64,000 bases of DNA from Pyrenopolyporus hunteri (lineage: Eukaryota; Ascomycota; Sordariomycetes; Xylariales; Hypoxylaceae). The notes under the pieces are model-generated. The model was given only the letters and a program-made list of their open reading frames with translations, did no database searches and had not been told where the DNA came from. This document shows, one piece after another, positions 1 through 10,800 of this stretch. The translations under genes and the position numbers were made by a program. Position 1 is the first letter of the stretch; each line of letters begins with the position of its first letter. Location: the NCBI GenBank assembly GCA_902806595.1, contig CADCXC010000005.1:248001-312000 (forward strand). The letters run 5' to 3'.

Positions 1-452
1 GGGGGACTTGGCTTGCTCGACTTAATTTTCGGGGATGCTGTTTCACATGACGTCGTATACAAGTAACGATGGAAAATACGGTGGTTTGGGGTATCTTGGG
101 ACGATCTGTGATGTGTTCAGGAGTATCCGTGCTTATATAATTTGCTTTCGTCCTATTTCCCACAGTGTTAAAATTTCCTCGAGTAGTCCATAAACAAAAG
201 AAAACATTGAAAAATAAAGTCTCCTTTCCATTGTGATGGGTACGGGTGATGTCGATAGTAAGTAGGCATCATTGACATATATCATATATCCCCCTAAGAC
301 ACTCACGAAGCAGGTAGTTTAGGCATGAAGGACTGATACGTATAACTTCAAAGGATTCCTATATATATTTACTGAATTCTAACCTGACATTGACTCCCTA
401 CCTAAAAAGAAATACCCTCTCATATCTCATCAGAAGATCGACATGTCGGCCT
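1..452. other. Left-edge intergenic DNA, downstream of the LPMO-like gene
   Basis: AT-rich DNA with no reading frame I would defend. It holds the 3' flank of the minus-strand secreted oxygenase gene that ends at 453. No RNA gene or repeat is obvious. Confidence 0.5.
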
Positions 453-1159
453 TTACGCAACGGTAAAGTCGACGCAGCTCTCGTAGGTCTGCCTCGCCCC
501 GTTGCCGTACCACCACCACTGGATAACCTACGCATACACGATACGCCGTTAGAAACTCAACTTCATAACCGTATACACAAGAACCTCGAAAGGCTCCTTG
601 GATACTTATGTAACTCAAGCAAAGAAGGGGGGGAGGGGAGACTTACACAGTCGCCGCCGACGGAGCACTTGGAGCCGAGGTCCTCGGGGATGGTGACGTC
701 GAACTTGGTCTGGTTGGCGGGGGTCTGGTGGGCGTAGAACTGGCGCTCGTCGGCGTAGCCGGAGGGCCAGCTGATCAGCGGGGCGCCGACGATGGTGTTG
801 GTCTTGGTGTCGACGATGGACACGTTGGCGGACCCCGCGTGCGGGATCGTCAGCTGCACCTCGATCGGCACCGTCTGCCCCGGCTTGTACGCCTGCACGT
901 TGGCCGCGTTGTCCGCGAACTGCAGGCCCCGGCACAGCCACAGGTTGCACGCGTCCCCGTGGTACCCCGTGTCCTTGGCCGCCAGCTCCGGGAGCCCTTC
1001 CACGTGCGACGTCAGGTCCCCCTTGATGTTGTCCACCACGGCCTTCCCGCACGCTGCGACCGAGGCGTCGCCGGGCCCTCGCGGCGTCGGCTTCGTGATT
1101 AGCCCGTGCCCGGATACGGTGGCGGCTAGGGCGGCCAGGGGAAGTAGTTGCGTGCGCAT
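453..1159 (-). CDS. Secreted LPMO-like / chitin-binding type-4 domain protein
   Basis: Predicted extracellular copper-dependent polysaccharide oxygenase-like protein of 195 residues. Two exons read on the minus strand, 1159-647 and 527-453. The intron (646-528) starts GTAAGT, ends TAG and is in phase 0. I chose the ATG at 1159 over one 30 nt upstream because it gives a clean 17-residue signal peptide (MRTQLLPLAALAATVSG) ending immediately before HGL. Mature His1 is the hallmark of a copper histidine brace. A second candidate brace His is in IPHAG, and exon 2 supplies the conserved ending with WWWYG, QTYESC and VDF. Several Cys pairs (AACG, DACNLWLC, CSVGGDC, ESC) suit a disulfide-bonded secreted fold. 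The family resembles PF03067 fungal proteins; substrate (chitin, cellulose, other) cannot be told. The C-terminus exists only if the intron is spliced. Confidence 0.85.
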
Positions 1160-2802
1160 TTTGTGTGGTGTAAGTAGGTAGGTACTCAAGTATTAGATTC
1201 GAGCCGGAGACGTGTTGATGGATAAGAGTATATCCCTAATCTTCGAGAGGATCGCAAGGGATTAGCAGGTCGGGACGCTAGTATATGGTTCGTGTCTTCG
1301 ATGTGCCAGCTGGATGGACGGGCTGGGCGAAGAGGGCTCTTATGCGACCGGCTTCGTCTCTGATTCCAAATACTTCCGCTCGGAACCCTGCTTCCCACAG
1401 GGACATTTAATCAAAAACTATATGTCGAGGGGCGTATTATGAGTTTTTTTTGCCTGCTTGCCTGCCGGGCAATATATTCGAAAAGCGAACCTTGCTTCGT
1501 GGGGGTGCCGGCGTCTAGAGTCCATATAGCCGGCAAAATAAGGGGGTAGCGGCACTGGAGTGCGGTTAAAAAGGAGGGCACGCGAAGTCGAAGTCCAGAA
1601 GCCCGAATTCATCAACTCGGACATATTTGACATCAATGGAGAGCGACTAGTCCCTGCATACTTGGGGATATGTTTTCCGCGGAGGGATCTGTTCCCGGCG
1701 GGAGATGATCGACGCAAGAAAACCACTAAAGCGGACGCATTCCTAGCCCTTGAAGCTATCCGGTGCCATGTAGATAAGAATGCTCTGATGAGCTTCTTCT
1801 TACTCGCTAGCACGTAATCACCGAAATGGAAACGCCGAATAGCCTCATTGTTTCATCTGCCATACGCGGGACGAATGGTACTCCAGGCCGTCGACGTTGG
1901 CGTTGGAGTGAAGTTTGATAATAGCCACGACGGGATGCCTGATCGAGAGCTTCGCTTAGAGGTCTGGCTGCAAGAAAAAGGAGACTTCTTGGCCCAATAA
2001 AGCCAGAGTTGACGTGAGGTGATTTCCAAGAAATGCCCATCCATGCCAGAGGCGAAGGCGTATTTCTCCTCTTAGGCTAGATATGGGAAACTCATAGGAG
2101 AGCATCCTCCTCCGATGAGGGATTTCATTTTCCTCATCCCCATCTCTCAGAGCTATGCTGCCGCATTGGTACGGTGGAGCTTAGCAGGTCGACTCCAACA
2201 AAATAACCTAGTCTCGGGATTGGAGATGGATTGGAGATGGCTTGGGGAAAGCCCTATTTATTCATGTGGCTTCGAGGCTTGCCCGCCGATAAGACAACCT
2301 CCATTCTAGAAGGTGACGGAGAAAGTAGAACACAGACCGACATAAGGAAAGTAATGCATGGAACGCATCTTTATTGATCGTGTTATTCTTGTCCGGGTAG
2401 CTTGGATAGGGTCTCAATGTGTGAAGTTTTAGACATTCCACGTTATACTGAATATCCAAATAATTAGGGGTTTAATTAGGGGTTCAAACTTCCACCATCT
2501 CTCGCTTTCCCTTTCCGAGTCAGTACCTCTTATAATATACATGTACCTATGTAGGTACCTATTCAGATCCCAACCTAAACCACTGCTTCGGTATTGTCAA
2601 TCGCACCTGCATAATTGGCCCATTAGTAATGGCCCGCCTACTGTACAAACATGCGCTAACACAAAATGGTTCTGCCGATTTTCACCGAGCTCCAAACCGG
2701 CCCTTGACATCATCCCACTTGCCCCAAAATTTTATGCGTCTTCTGCTTAGAAACGCCGATTCTTCATCCGGTCAACCCTCCCAATCTTCACATTCCCCGA
2801 AA
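1160..2802. other. Intergenic region between the LPMO-like gene and ISA2
   Basis: Contains the upstream region of the minus-strand secreted oxygenase gene and the promoter and leader of ISA2. Apart from a possible degenerate kinase-like fragment (1560-1817, listed separately) I see no gene. A TAGGTACCTA word lies near 2553. Confidence 0.45.
1560..1817 (+). pseudogene. Possible relic of a fungal kinase-like domain
   Basis: An 85-codon open stretch without an ATG start. Upstream in frame there is a stop at 1539-1541. The segment FDINGERLVPAYLGICF resembles the 'QG-x-x-(I/V)-P-V-x-LG' stretch seen in the large, fast-evolving family of fungal kinase-like proteins. The following ALEAI resembles the 'ALRAIHxLGVLHGD' part of that family, but the catalytic HxD is not there. 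I see no Walker or kinase motifs beyond this, so if it is real it is a truncated, decayed copy. It could equally be chance. Confidence 0.25.
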
Positions 2803-3781
2803 ATGCCGCCTCCGCTCCCCGTACGCTGCGCCCACGGGGCGCCCTCGTCCTCTGCCGCAGGGCTATTCGTGCGTCTGCTATGCGCATCGCCATCACGGTC
2901 CGCAAATAATAGCAGTAGCAGTAGTAGCGCACCCATCCTCGATGTGCTGCTGCCGCCGCGGGCCCGAGCTTTCCACCTCGCCGCCCGGGACTTCCAAGGC
3001 CGAACTCGAAATGCGCGGACCCGAGGCTTTGGAAGCACCGCCAGCGTAGCGCATTCCGCTGCTCTGCGGCCATTCAGTGCCACGGTTCCCTGGCGCAAGA
3101 CTATGGTCGTGTACAACCCGCAGAAGGACGAGGATGGGAACGACATGATGCTAGAGATTACACCTCGGGCCGCCAACGTGAGTTTTGCTTTTCCTCCCAC
3201 CCACCCCCTCTGTTATTACCTTCCATAACAGCTACTAAACTCCCCCCTCCTCCAAACAGAAACTCTCCCAAATCATGGCCAAGGACAAGAACCCGAACCT
3301 CGCGCTGCGTATCTCGGTCGAGTCCGGCGGGTGCCACGGGTTCCAGTACCTGATGTCACTGACCTCTCTACCACCCTCCTTCCCGTCCGCATCCAGCGCA
3401 GCGCACACGCCCCCCGAAACCTCGTCGCACCCGCCCTCTCCAGCCGGCGCCGACGCCGCAACCACCGCCGCGGAAGTCGCGCCGTCGACAACGACAAGCG
3501 CCTCGCGGGCGGAGCCCAGCGTCGGCGAAGACGACACCATATTCGCGTTCGTGAACGACAGCCCCGACGCGTCGTCCGCCGGCTCGGAGACGGACACAAC
3601 GGCAGACGCGGCGGCGCCCGGGACGCCCAAGGTGATCCTCGACACGCCGAGCCTGGAGCTGCTGAAGGGCAGCAAGGTGGACTACACGATGGAGCTGATC
3701 GGGAGCCAGTTCAAGATCGTGGACAACCCGCTCGCGACGAGCAGCTGCGGGTGCGGTACCAGCTTCGATATCAAGTTATGA
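2803..3781 (+). CDS. ISA2: Mitochondrial iron-sulfur assembly protein ISA2 (IscA/HesB family)
   Basis: Mitochondrial A-type Fe-S carrier that works with ISA1 in maturation of 4Fe-4S proteins (family knowledge). Exons 2803-3177 and 3260-3781; the intron 3178-3259 is GTGAGT...CAG, phase 0. The conserved core is EITPRAANKLSQI, the first ligand Cys in GGCHGFQY, and the C-terminal C-x-C in SSCGCGTSF. A long Ser/Ala/Thr/Pro-rich insertion of roughly 60 residues separates the first Cys strand from DDTIFAF, as in other filamentous fungi. The basic, Ser-rich N-terminus suits a mitochondrial presequence. Start is uncertain: 2803 has a good context (A at -3), while an in-frame ATG at 2734 (MRLLLRN) would add 23 residues. 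Length from 2803 is 298 residues. Convergent with RPL7. Confidence 0.9.
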
Positions 3782-4450
3782 CGGGCGTGGCATAGAGCGC
3801 AACATGCATATTATTCTATAATACCAGGGCTATATTCCCTACCCTAGTCACCTACCGTTTACCGTTTCAAGGAAGAAGAGCTCTTGTGTACATATTCTTG
3901 GGCTGGGTGAGGCTTGCATAGGGTACTGGAACCGAGGGAGTGGAAAAGGAGAACATTACGGGGAGTACTTATGTGTTCTCCAGTCGTGGCAAGGCCGAGT
4001 TGTTGCATCGTTGCATCCCTTACATTACCTTACATAGGTACCTAGACATAAGTAGAGACGGCTATAGAATATAGCTCTGTATAATCCGAATCCCAACCGC
4101 ACTACTAAGACTACGTCCTCCTAGCTAAAACTTACGGCGGACTTACACGCTTATACAGCAGACATCGGTCACTTAGGATGCCGGCAAATTTACCAACTTA
4201 ATGCGAACGCGGATTAAAGGCACAGGAATTGCAGGTGGCGTTATAAGCATTTGCCTAGCGATATCTCACCAAGACCATACTACCTAGGTCTGCTATTCAC
4301 GAACACAAGCAGGGAGGGACAAAGTATGGGGTTGCCATGATCATCAAATCTCAATTCATTGGTAGCGTCCGAAGCTTTTATGAACGCCGTGAACCATGCA
4401 CAGAAGCAAACCCCCTAACTACCGGACCCATAAACCCTTTGACCATTTCC
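3782..4450. other. Convergent 3' region between ISA2 and RPL7
   Basis: 3' flanks of both genes. Holds a UGUACAUA Puf3-type site on the ISA2 strand (3887-3894) and a TAGGTACCTA word near 4036. No gene is seen. Confidence 0.5.
3887..3894 (+). promoter_or_regulatory. Candidate Puf3 recognition element in the ISA2 3' flank
   Basis: TGTACATA matches UGUANAUA, the code read from the Pumilio repeats of the protein at 36603-39794. It lies about 106 nt after the ISA2 stop, so probably inside the 3' UTR. Binding is inference. Confidence 0.4.
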
Positions 4451-6015
4451 TTAGTTCATCTGTCGGATGAGGGCGTTGATCTTCTCCTCTCGGTTGCCCA
4501 GGTCACCACCCTCGATGAAGTGCTTGAACTTCCTCGGTCGGAAGCCGCCGTTGGGGTTGCTGAGCTTGAAGGGCCATAGGAAGTTGGAGGCCTGCTTGAA
4601 GTTCGGGCCGACAGTGAAGATCTCGTGGACCAAGTCCTCAATACAGACGATTCCGTACTGGCCGAGGTTCTCCTCGATGATAGCGTTGTCGGTCAGAGGG
4701 ACGCGCTGCTTGTTGACCTTGCCGTAGCCGCGCTTGTAGATGAGCTCCTTGACGCTCTTGAGGTTGGGGTAACCGTAGGCAACCCACGGCTCGACGATCT
4801 TGATCATCTCAGCGGTGGCCTTGGTGACACGGACGAAGACACCATTGTTGATCTGGAGAAGGCGGAGCAGCTGGAGGATCTTGCGGGGCTTGGGGGCGAT
4901 CTTGTTGATACTACTCAGTTGTTAGCCTACTATTGGCCAATCCGGATGCTTTAGAATAAACATACCCCTTGATTCGGATGACGAAGATCAGCTTCTCTTC
5001 AGCAGGGACGTGGAAGTTGCCCTCCTGCTTGGCGAGACGGTTGAGGCGGATCTTCTCGCGCTCGGCGTCGCGGTACTCCTTGACGTACTTCTCGGCACGC
5101 TTGAAGATGACAGCGCGCTTCTCCTTGTTGAGCTATATGTCGATGTCAGCACGCAGCCTAGACTTGGAACATATATAACAAGTATATAGATTAATTCGTC
5201 GATCAGACCCGAAAGATGGTTATTTTGCAACAGCATTGACCTTGGTCTAGTTGCAAAGGTTTTGTGCATCACATCGCTCCTCCTTCTTAACTAAACAGAA
5301 CTCACTAACCTTCTTGCGCTGCTCAAGCTCGGCGCTCTTCTCGGCGCGAGCCTTCTCCTGGCTCTTGCGCTTCTTGAGGAGGGTCTCGGGGACGAGGACC
5401 TGGTCCTTGGTCGGGACGGTACTGTAGTTAACATTAGATTAGTACGTAGTCCACAATCACACATGAATGCATGAATAGAGCGCCGGTTGGAGAATTGCCG
5501 ACTGTACGCGACATTCTCAGCGGTGGCTGGCTCGGAAGGGAAGATTTTAATCGGTGAGATGCTTTGGGAGACTCGAAACCTCGATAGAGGAGTGCGAGGC
5601 CTTCCATAGCATTCCCCCTCATCCGACAACATCTTGAACACGAGTCCAAGAGAAATGCTCGCTCTATATCAGCAGTAATTGACGGCAATTTCTTGACCGC
5701 CTGCTGATAGGGAAAGCGGCAGATAGATTTAAGAGAGAAGGGCAAAGCCTTCATCTCCAACGCCCCAGAGCAACATCTCTCAACACGCAAGCTATGTTCC
5801 AAGCCTGAAATGCTGAGGGAGAAGCCTAGGATAGATCGAGCTGGCTTGCGATGCCTTCTCGCACCATTCTCAGGTGTTCAGAAAGACAGCGCGCCCCAGC
5901 CGAGAGGACCACGACAATCTGCAAAAATCCGTAGGACCGGACATCGAGAATCGATACGCTCTTTCAAACGGAAAAGATAAAATTAGGGGGGTATCTCATA
6001 CGTGGAGGCAGCCAT
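4451..6015 (-). CDS. RPL7: 60S ribosomal protein L7 (uL30)
   Basis: Large-subunit cytosolic ribosomal protein, 250 residues, matching the usual length. Four coding exons on the minus strand: 6015-6002, 5421-5310, 5132-4966, 4910-4451. All introns are GT-AG and the phases join without adjustment. Exon 1 is only 14 nt (ATG in context CAACAATGG, encoding MAAS plus two bases) and is followed by a 580-nt intron. Exon 2 encodes VPTKDQVLVPETLLKKRK, exon 3 the basic stretch VIFKRAEKYVKEYR, and exon 4 the uL30 fold with LRLLQINNGVFVRV, MIKIVEPWVAYGYPNLKSV and GNREEKINALIRQMN at the end. Read divergently from RPS14. Exon 1 is the least certain part; the remaining exons are firm. Confidence 0.95.
5422..6001 (-). 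other. Long first intron of RPL7
   Basis: A 580-nt intron, GTATGA at the 5' end and CTACAG at the 3' end, with a TACTAAT-like branch site shortly upstream of the acceptor. It is much longer than the other introns in the window. I looked for C/D-box motifs of an intronic snoRNA on the transcribed strand and found only weak partial matches, so no RNA is called. Confidence 0.7.
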
Positions 6016-6427
6016 TGTTGTCGAATTGGGTGATGGCCGGTTTGCCGTGGGTTGTCGACTCTGGGTGGTTGTTGGGGATTGAAGGTGAAGAAATTGAGAA
6101 AATGTGCACAAGAAATTTTGGTAAAGTTTTTAGTGCGGGACGCCTCTGATTGAACTTGGCTAGAATAGGCTTAGGTGGGGCTTGGTCCAAGCTCTGCTTT
6201 TTTTTCACCGCCCCAAGCGAGAAGCGGCATGGTTTTAGGGCTAATCCACTTTTATTTATTTTTGCCGACCCTTACCGCCGTCATTTCTGCTTCTCCCCCC
6301 ACAAATAAACACACTCAATTATTGTCACCGACCGATTTCCCTCGAGAAAAAAAACCCACGGTCAAGCTTCAGATCAACAACAACCGTCAACCCGAAGTCC
6401 ATTACCCTAAAGCAAAGATCATTCAAG
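6016..6427. promoter_or_regulatory. Shared divergent promoter of RPL7 and RPS14
   Basis: Only 412 bp separate the two ribosomal protein start codons. The region holds TTAGGG at 6235-6240 and CCCTAA (the same word inverted) at 6405-6410, which matches the Tbf1 site known to control ribosomal protein genes in many non-Saccharomyces fungi. It also holds a T-rich run near 6199 and pyrimidine-rich blocks before RPS14. Co-regulation of the pair is inferred from this layout. Confidence 0.6.
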
Positions 6428-7178
6428 ATGCCTCCCAAGAAGACCAACCGTCCCGCCCAGGAGAACATCTCCCTCGGACCTCAGGTCCGCGAAGGTGAGT
6501 TGCATCCGCCTCTTGGAGAAGCAGAGGAAGAAAAAGCGGTGATCTCTTTGCTAACGTATGCCCCGCGTCCACAGGCGAACTTGTCTTTGGCGTTGCCCGT
6601 ATCTTCGCCTCCTTCAACGATACCTTCGTCCATGTCACCGATCTCAGGTTCGTCTAAGCTACTATTTCCGAATTAAGTCCAATCACAATCCACATCGTCT
6701 CGAGGGTCACAAGCGAATGAGGAGCAGCGAATTCCCATTGCGACCTTCTCTCGCTCTACCCGCAGTCATACATATATATGCATATACACTACACCCATAC
6801 CCCTACCCCAATCCGAGACAATTCCGCGTGCGTGGTTCATAGGCTAACATTCTGGGTGATTCCAGTGGCCGCGAAACCATCACCCGAGTGACCGGTGGCA
6901 TGAAGGTCAAGGCCGACCGTGACGAGTCGTCCCCCTACGCCGCCATGTTGGCAGCCCAGGACGTCGCCGCGCGCTGCAAGGAGCTCGGCATCAACGCCCT
7001 GCACATCAAGATCCGCGCCACCGGCGGCAACGGTACCAAGACCCCCGGCCCCGGCGCCCAGTCCGCCCTCCGCGCCCTGGCCCGTTCCGGCATGAAGATC
7101 GGCCGCATCGAGGACGTCACCCCCACGCCCTCCGACAGCACCCGCAGAAAGGGCGGTCGCCGCGGTCGTCGTCTGTGA
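6428..7178 (+). CDS. RPS14: 40S ribosomal protein S14 (uS11)
   Basis: Small-subunit cytosolic ribosomal protein of the platform, 150 residues, full family length. Exons 6428-6494, 6575-6647 and 6866-7178 with GT-AG introns. Exon 1 encodes MPPKKTNRPAQENISLGPQV, exon 2 GELVFGVARIFASFNDTFVH, exon 3 the conserved RETITRVTGGMKVKADRDESSPYAAMLAAQDVA region and the basic C-terminus ending RRKGGRRGRRL. Start ATG is in the context CAAGATGCC. It is transcribed away from RPL7 and convergently with RAD26. Early introns are typical for this gene in filamentous ascomycetes. Confidence 0.97.
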
Positions 7179-7839
7179 TTGCGCCATATATACCGCACAT
7201 GCCTGCGTACATGCCACGTTCCCACACCTCACTTCGGTTGGCTGGTTGGCGGTGGGTTATGTCTTTATGGCCGGTCTCGAGGCGATGATCGAAAGGACTT
7301 CTTCATCTCTGTGGCGTTGACAATTACGAGGAGAACGGCGTGCTTCTAGAGAGGACTAGAGCATGCCTGGTCTCCATGATACTTAGGGTAGCTTTGCTTA
7401 TTGTCACATGATGCCTTTGGCACGGCTACAGCAGAAATGAGAATACGTTGGTCGACAGGAACTCTGTTCATGTGTCTTCTTCCCTTATTGACGTGATTAT
7501 ATTAGACGATCGTAGAGCAACTTTATTGTGAGGTCCTGGCGCGACCTCTGCGGATGCGTAATTAGACCGAATTCGAATTCGCGATACTAATGCTAAAGTA
7601 AGCCAAGTAAGGTAGGTAGCCACCAGCCAGCCAGTTATGGAGAACGTGAATATGATAGACGGATGGCCCTCTTCGAACACCTTTGCTATGCCGGAACAAC
7701 AAACGACCTCGCCATAACACCGTGCCAAACCGGCAACATGGTAGACATCTCCCCTCCGTGACTCTGAGGTCCCTGTATATATAAAAAATCAACGCTACTG
7801 CGGGTATGAAATCAAATATCCCCCTCCCTTCCCTTCCTT
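7179..7839. other. Convergent 3' region between RPS14 and RAD26
   Basis: 3' flanks of two convergent genes, partly AT-rich, with poly-pyrimidine just downstream of the RAD26 stop (7815-7840). No supported gene. Confidence 0.5.
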
Positions 7840-10800
7840 TTAATACCCCGGCTTAAGAGCCCATATCCCCCTCATAGTCGACCCTCTCTTCTCCATGGTC
7901 GCGACGCGATCGAGCGCGGTCTTGAAATCGGCCGACTGCTTCTTGGTGATGCACATGGGGTTGAAGTGGTCCACCAGCAGCTTCGTCGGGACGCGGCCGC
8001 CGTGCGTCCTGATGAACTGCGGGATCAGCTTCACGAAGTCCTTGGCCCCTAGATTCGTGCCGTGACCTGCGGCGGCGGCGGCGGCGGCGGGCGTGCTGGA
8101 GCGCGAGCTGCTGCTCTCTGCGCCCGTGCTTATCCCTTGTCGGTCGGCTAGCCTGGCTAACACACCAGCAGAGCTAGGCCCGCTGCGGCCCCGACGGATG
8201 TTCGTTGGACGGCCGGCCTCGCCCACTTCGCCGGTCCAGGTGACGGTGCCGATGGGCGCCGAGTGCGTCTGCTGGGCTGCGCGGCGGAGGGACGCGGCGG
8301 CTTGCGCCGCGACGCGATCCGCCTCCCGACGGAGCATTTCCGGGTTAGCTCTTAGTTGTTTCTTGCCGTTGACAATTTTATCGTGCTCGAGCGCCGAGTG
8401 TACGCCAGATCGGGCGAAAAGACCCTCCATGATCCGGTCCTCCTCTGTCGTTGCTGGTTTCGTCTCGGGGTCGGGTTCATAGTCCTCGAGACCGGCCACG
8501 CCTTCTATGATATGAAGATCTTGGTCGCCGTCATTATTGATCGACTCGCTTTTGACTTCCGCCTCCTCTTCGGTCTTGATGGCTTTTTGGTCCGAAGCAG
8601 TTGGGCTATGCTTAATTGAAGCGCTATTAAATTTCACTTCCGAGCCCTCGAATAATTTCCCCGTTTCTGTTACCTTATCTCCGGAGGATCCTAGCGTAAA
8701 AAGATCGTGTAGATCTTGCAGCTGGAAGGTGGTGCGCTGCTTCGGATCTTTCAGCACCTTATTACTCAAGAACTGTTTAAATATTTGACGATGGTACATC
8801 TTCTCTTCGATCGTACCCGCAGTCATGAGGCGGTATATCGTGACCTCTTTCTTTTGTCCGAGACGCCATGCTCGCTCTCGAGCCTGGACATCTGTCGAAG
8901 GATTCCAGTCCGGGTCGAAGATAATTACTCGATTCGCACCGGTCAAGTTGACGCCCAACCCGCCGACTTTAGTGGTTAGTAGAAAGAGGTCTATGTCCGG
9001 GCTATTGTTAAACTGGTCAACAAGATTCTGCCTATCCTTGATGGCAGTACCGCCGTCCATTCGCAGGTAGTTGATGTACCCGAGGCGCCTCACGAATACC
9101 TCGAGTATGTCGAGCATCTGTACGCCTTGACTAAAAAGAAGCGTCTTGTGTCCGAATTTCTTCCACATCTGAAGGAGCGCTTCCACAATTTGCATCTTGC
9201 CTGATTTCTTGGACATCCCCCATTCGTAGCCTTCTTTCGTCTTCAGTTTGACGTCGAGCAGATCGGGATGGTTGCAAATCTTTCGGAGAGCATCAATCCC
9301 ATAGAGTGAGTTTCTCGATCCGGTAAGAATAGCGTCCATTTCCTTGGACTTGAGGAAGAGTTCGTAGGCCTCGCGCTGCGGCGGTGTGAGATTACAGAAG
9401 AGGACCTGTTCCTTCTTCTTTGGGAGATCGGCTGCGACGTCGACCTTCAGTCGCTGTAGCAGGAATGGGCTGATCGTATCCTTCAATATCTCAGCACATT
9501 TCTGTGCGGTCATGATCTGGAGATTAGTGGCATTGGCGTAGCCTCCCAGTCGTATGGGGATTTCGAACTCGTTACGAAAGTCTACTAGAGTCCCCAGTCG
9601 CATCGGGAATATGAAGTCAAACAATGACCACAGCTCCATGAGGTTGTTCTGCATCGGAGTACCGGAAAGAATGATTCGGTTCGGCGTGCGCAGCTCCTTG
9701 CAATATATCGTAACCGCGCTATTTGGGTTGCGGATCTTATGACCTTCATCCAGGACCGCGTATCCCCATTGCACAGGAGTCAGGATTCGGCCATAGGTTT
9801 GCAGGCCAGCATAGGTCGTCACCAAGACGTGGCCGTGCTTGACCACTCGATCTACGATCTTCTTAGCAGCTTTATTCACCTTCCTCTCTCTACCCGTCTC
9901 GTCCCACAGCTCCTCTTCGTCCTCAATCTTACCCTCGGTGCGTACGTTGAGCATGCCACTACCAGACGAGTGAAGAATCGATACACGGAGGGGAGGCCAC
10001 CAACGGTGAAATTCGTTCACCCATTGTCTCAAGACGGTGGCCGGCGCCACGACAATGACCGGCTTATCGAGCTGCTTACTATGATGTAAAGTGGCGATGA
10101 ACGAGATCAGTTGGATGGTCTTCCCAAGGCCCATCTCATCGCCGACTATGCCTCCCACTTTCTGATAGTAAAGCTCCGCTAACCATTGCACACCGGTCTT
10201 CTGGTAGTCGAAGAGAGCCGGGTATATGTCACCAGGTATCTTCAGACCATTTTCGAACTCGTGGCCCGCGTGATCGGGAGAGGGCTTGAACCACTCTTCG
10301 TCTTCATCCCCACTGTCAACTTCATCGACCTCTTCTGTCTTCATTTCTCGTCGTCTTAGGCGCCTAGCTCTGCTTCGTCTGTCGACCCAATCCGCAAGTC
10401 GATTCTGGTAACTAGCCTCGTTCCCGTCATCAATCTTACTCACATCAACTCTACTGTCATCAGCCGCCGCCTTCTTGGACTTTTTACGTGGTCTTTCGCC
10501 GTCGTAATTGTCTGACTCTTGATCAATAATAGAATCTTCGTCGGCCGCATCAGATAAGGCTGGATTAAACTCGTCTGATGATGCAACTTCGCGTAGCGCC
10601 TTTCGCTTCTTTCGAGGACGTAACGAGAATTCGCTCTCTGCCGCCGTTGTGCTTAGGTCAACTTCATCGAACCCGGGGGCGCGCAGATTCTGGTGAGATT
10701 GCGGCTCATAGCCTTCTTGCTCCTCCAGCTGCGCTGCCGCAGCCTCGTCCTCGGCGTCGACTAACGCATCAGCTAGCTCCCCTTCAACGCCCTGAGGTCG

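Noticed and set aside
5670..5770. Possible C/D-box snoRNA in the RPL7 intron (a GAGATGA and a CTGA about 70-90 nt apart on the transcribed strand)
   Set aside because: The C box has a mismatch and no terminal stem pairs around the boxes.
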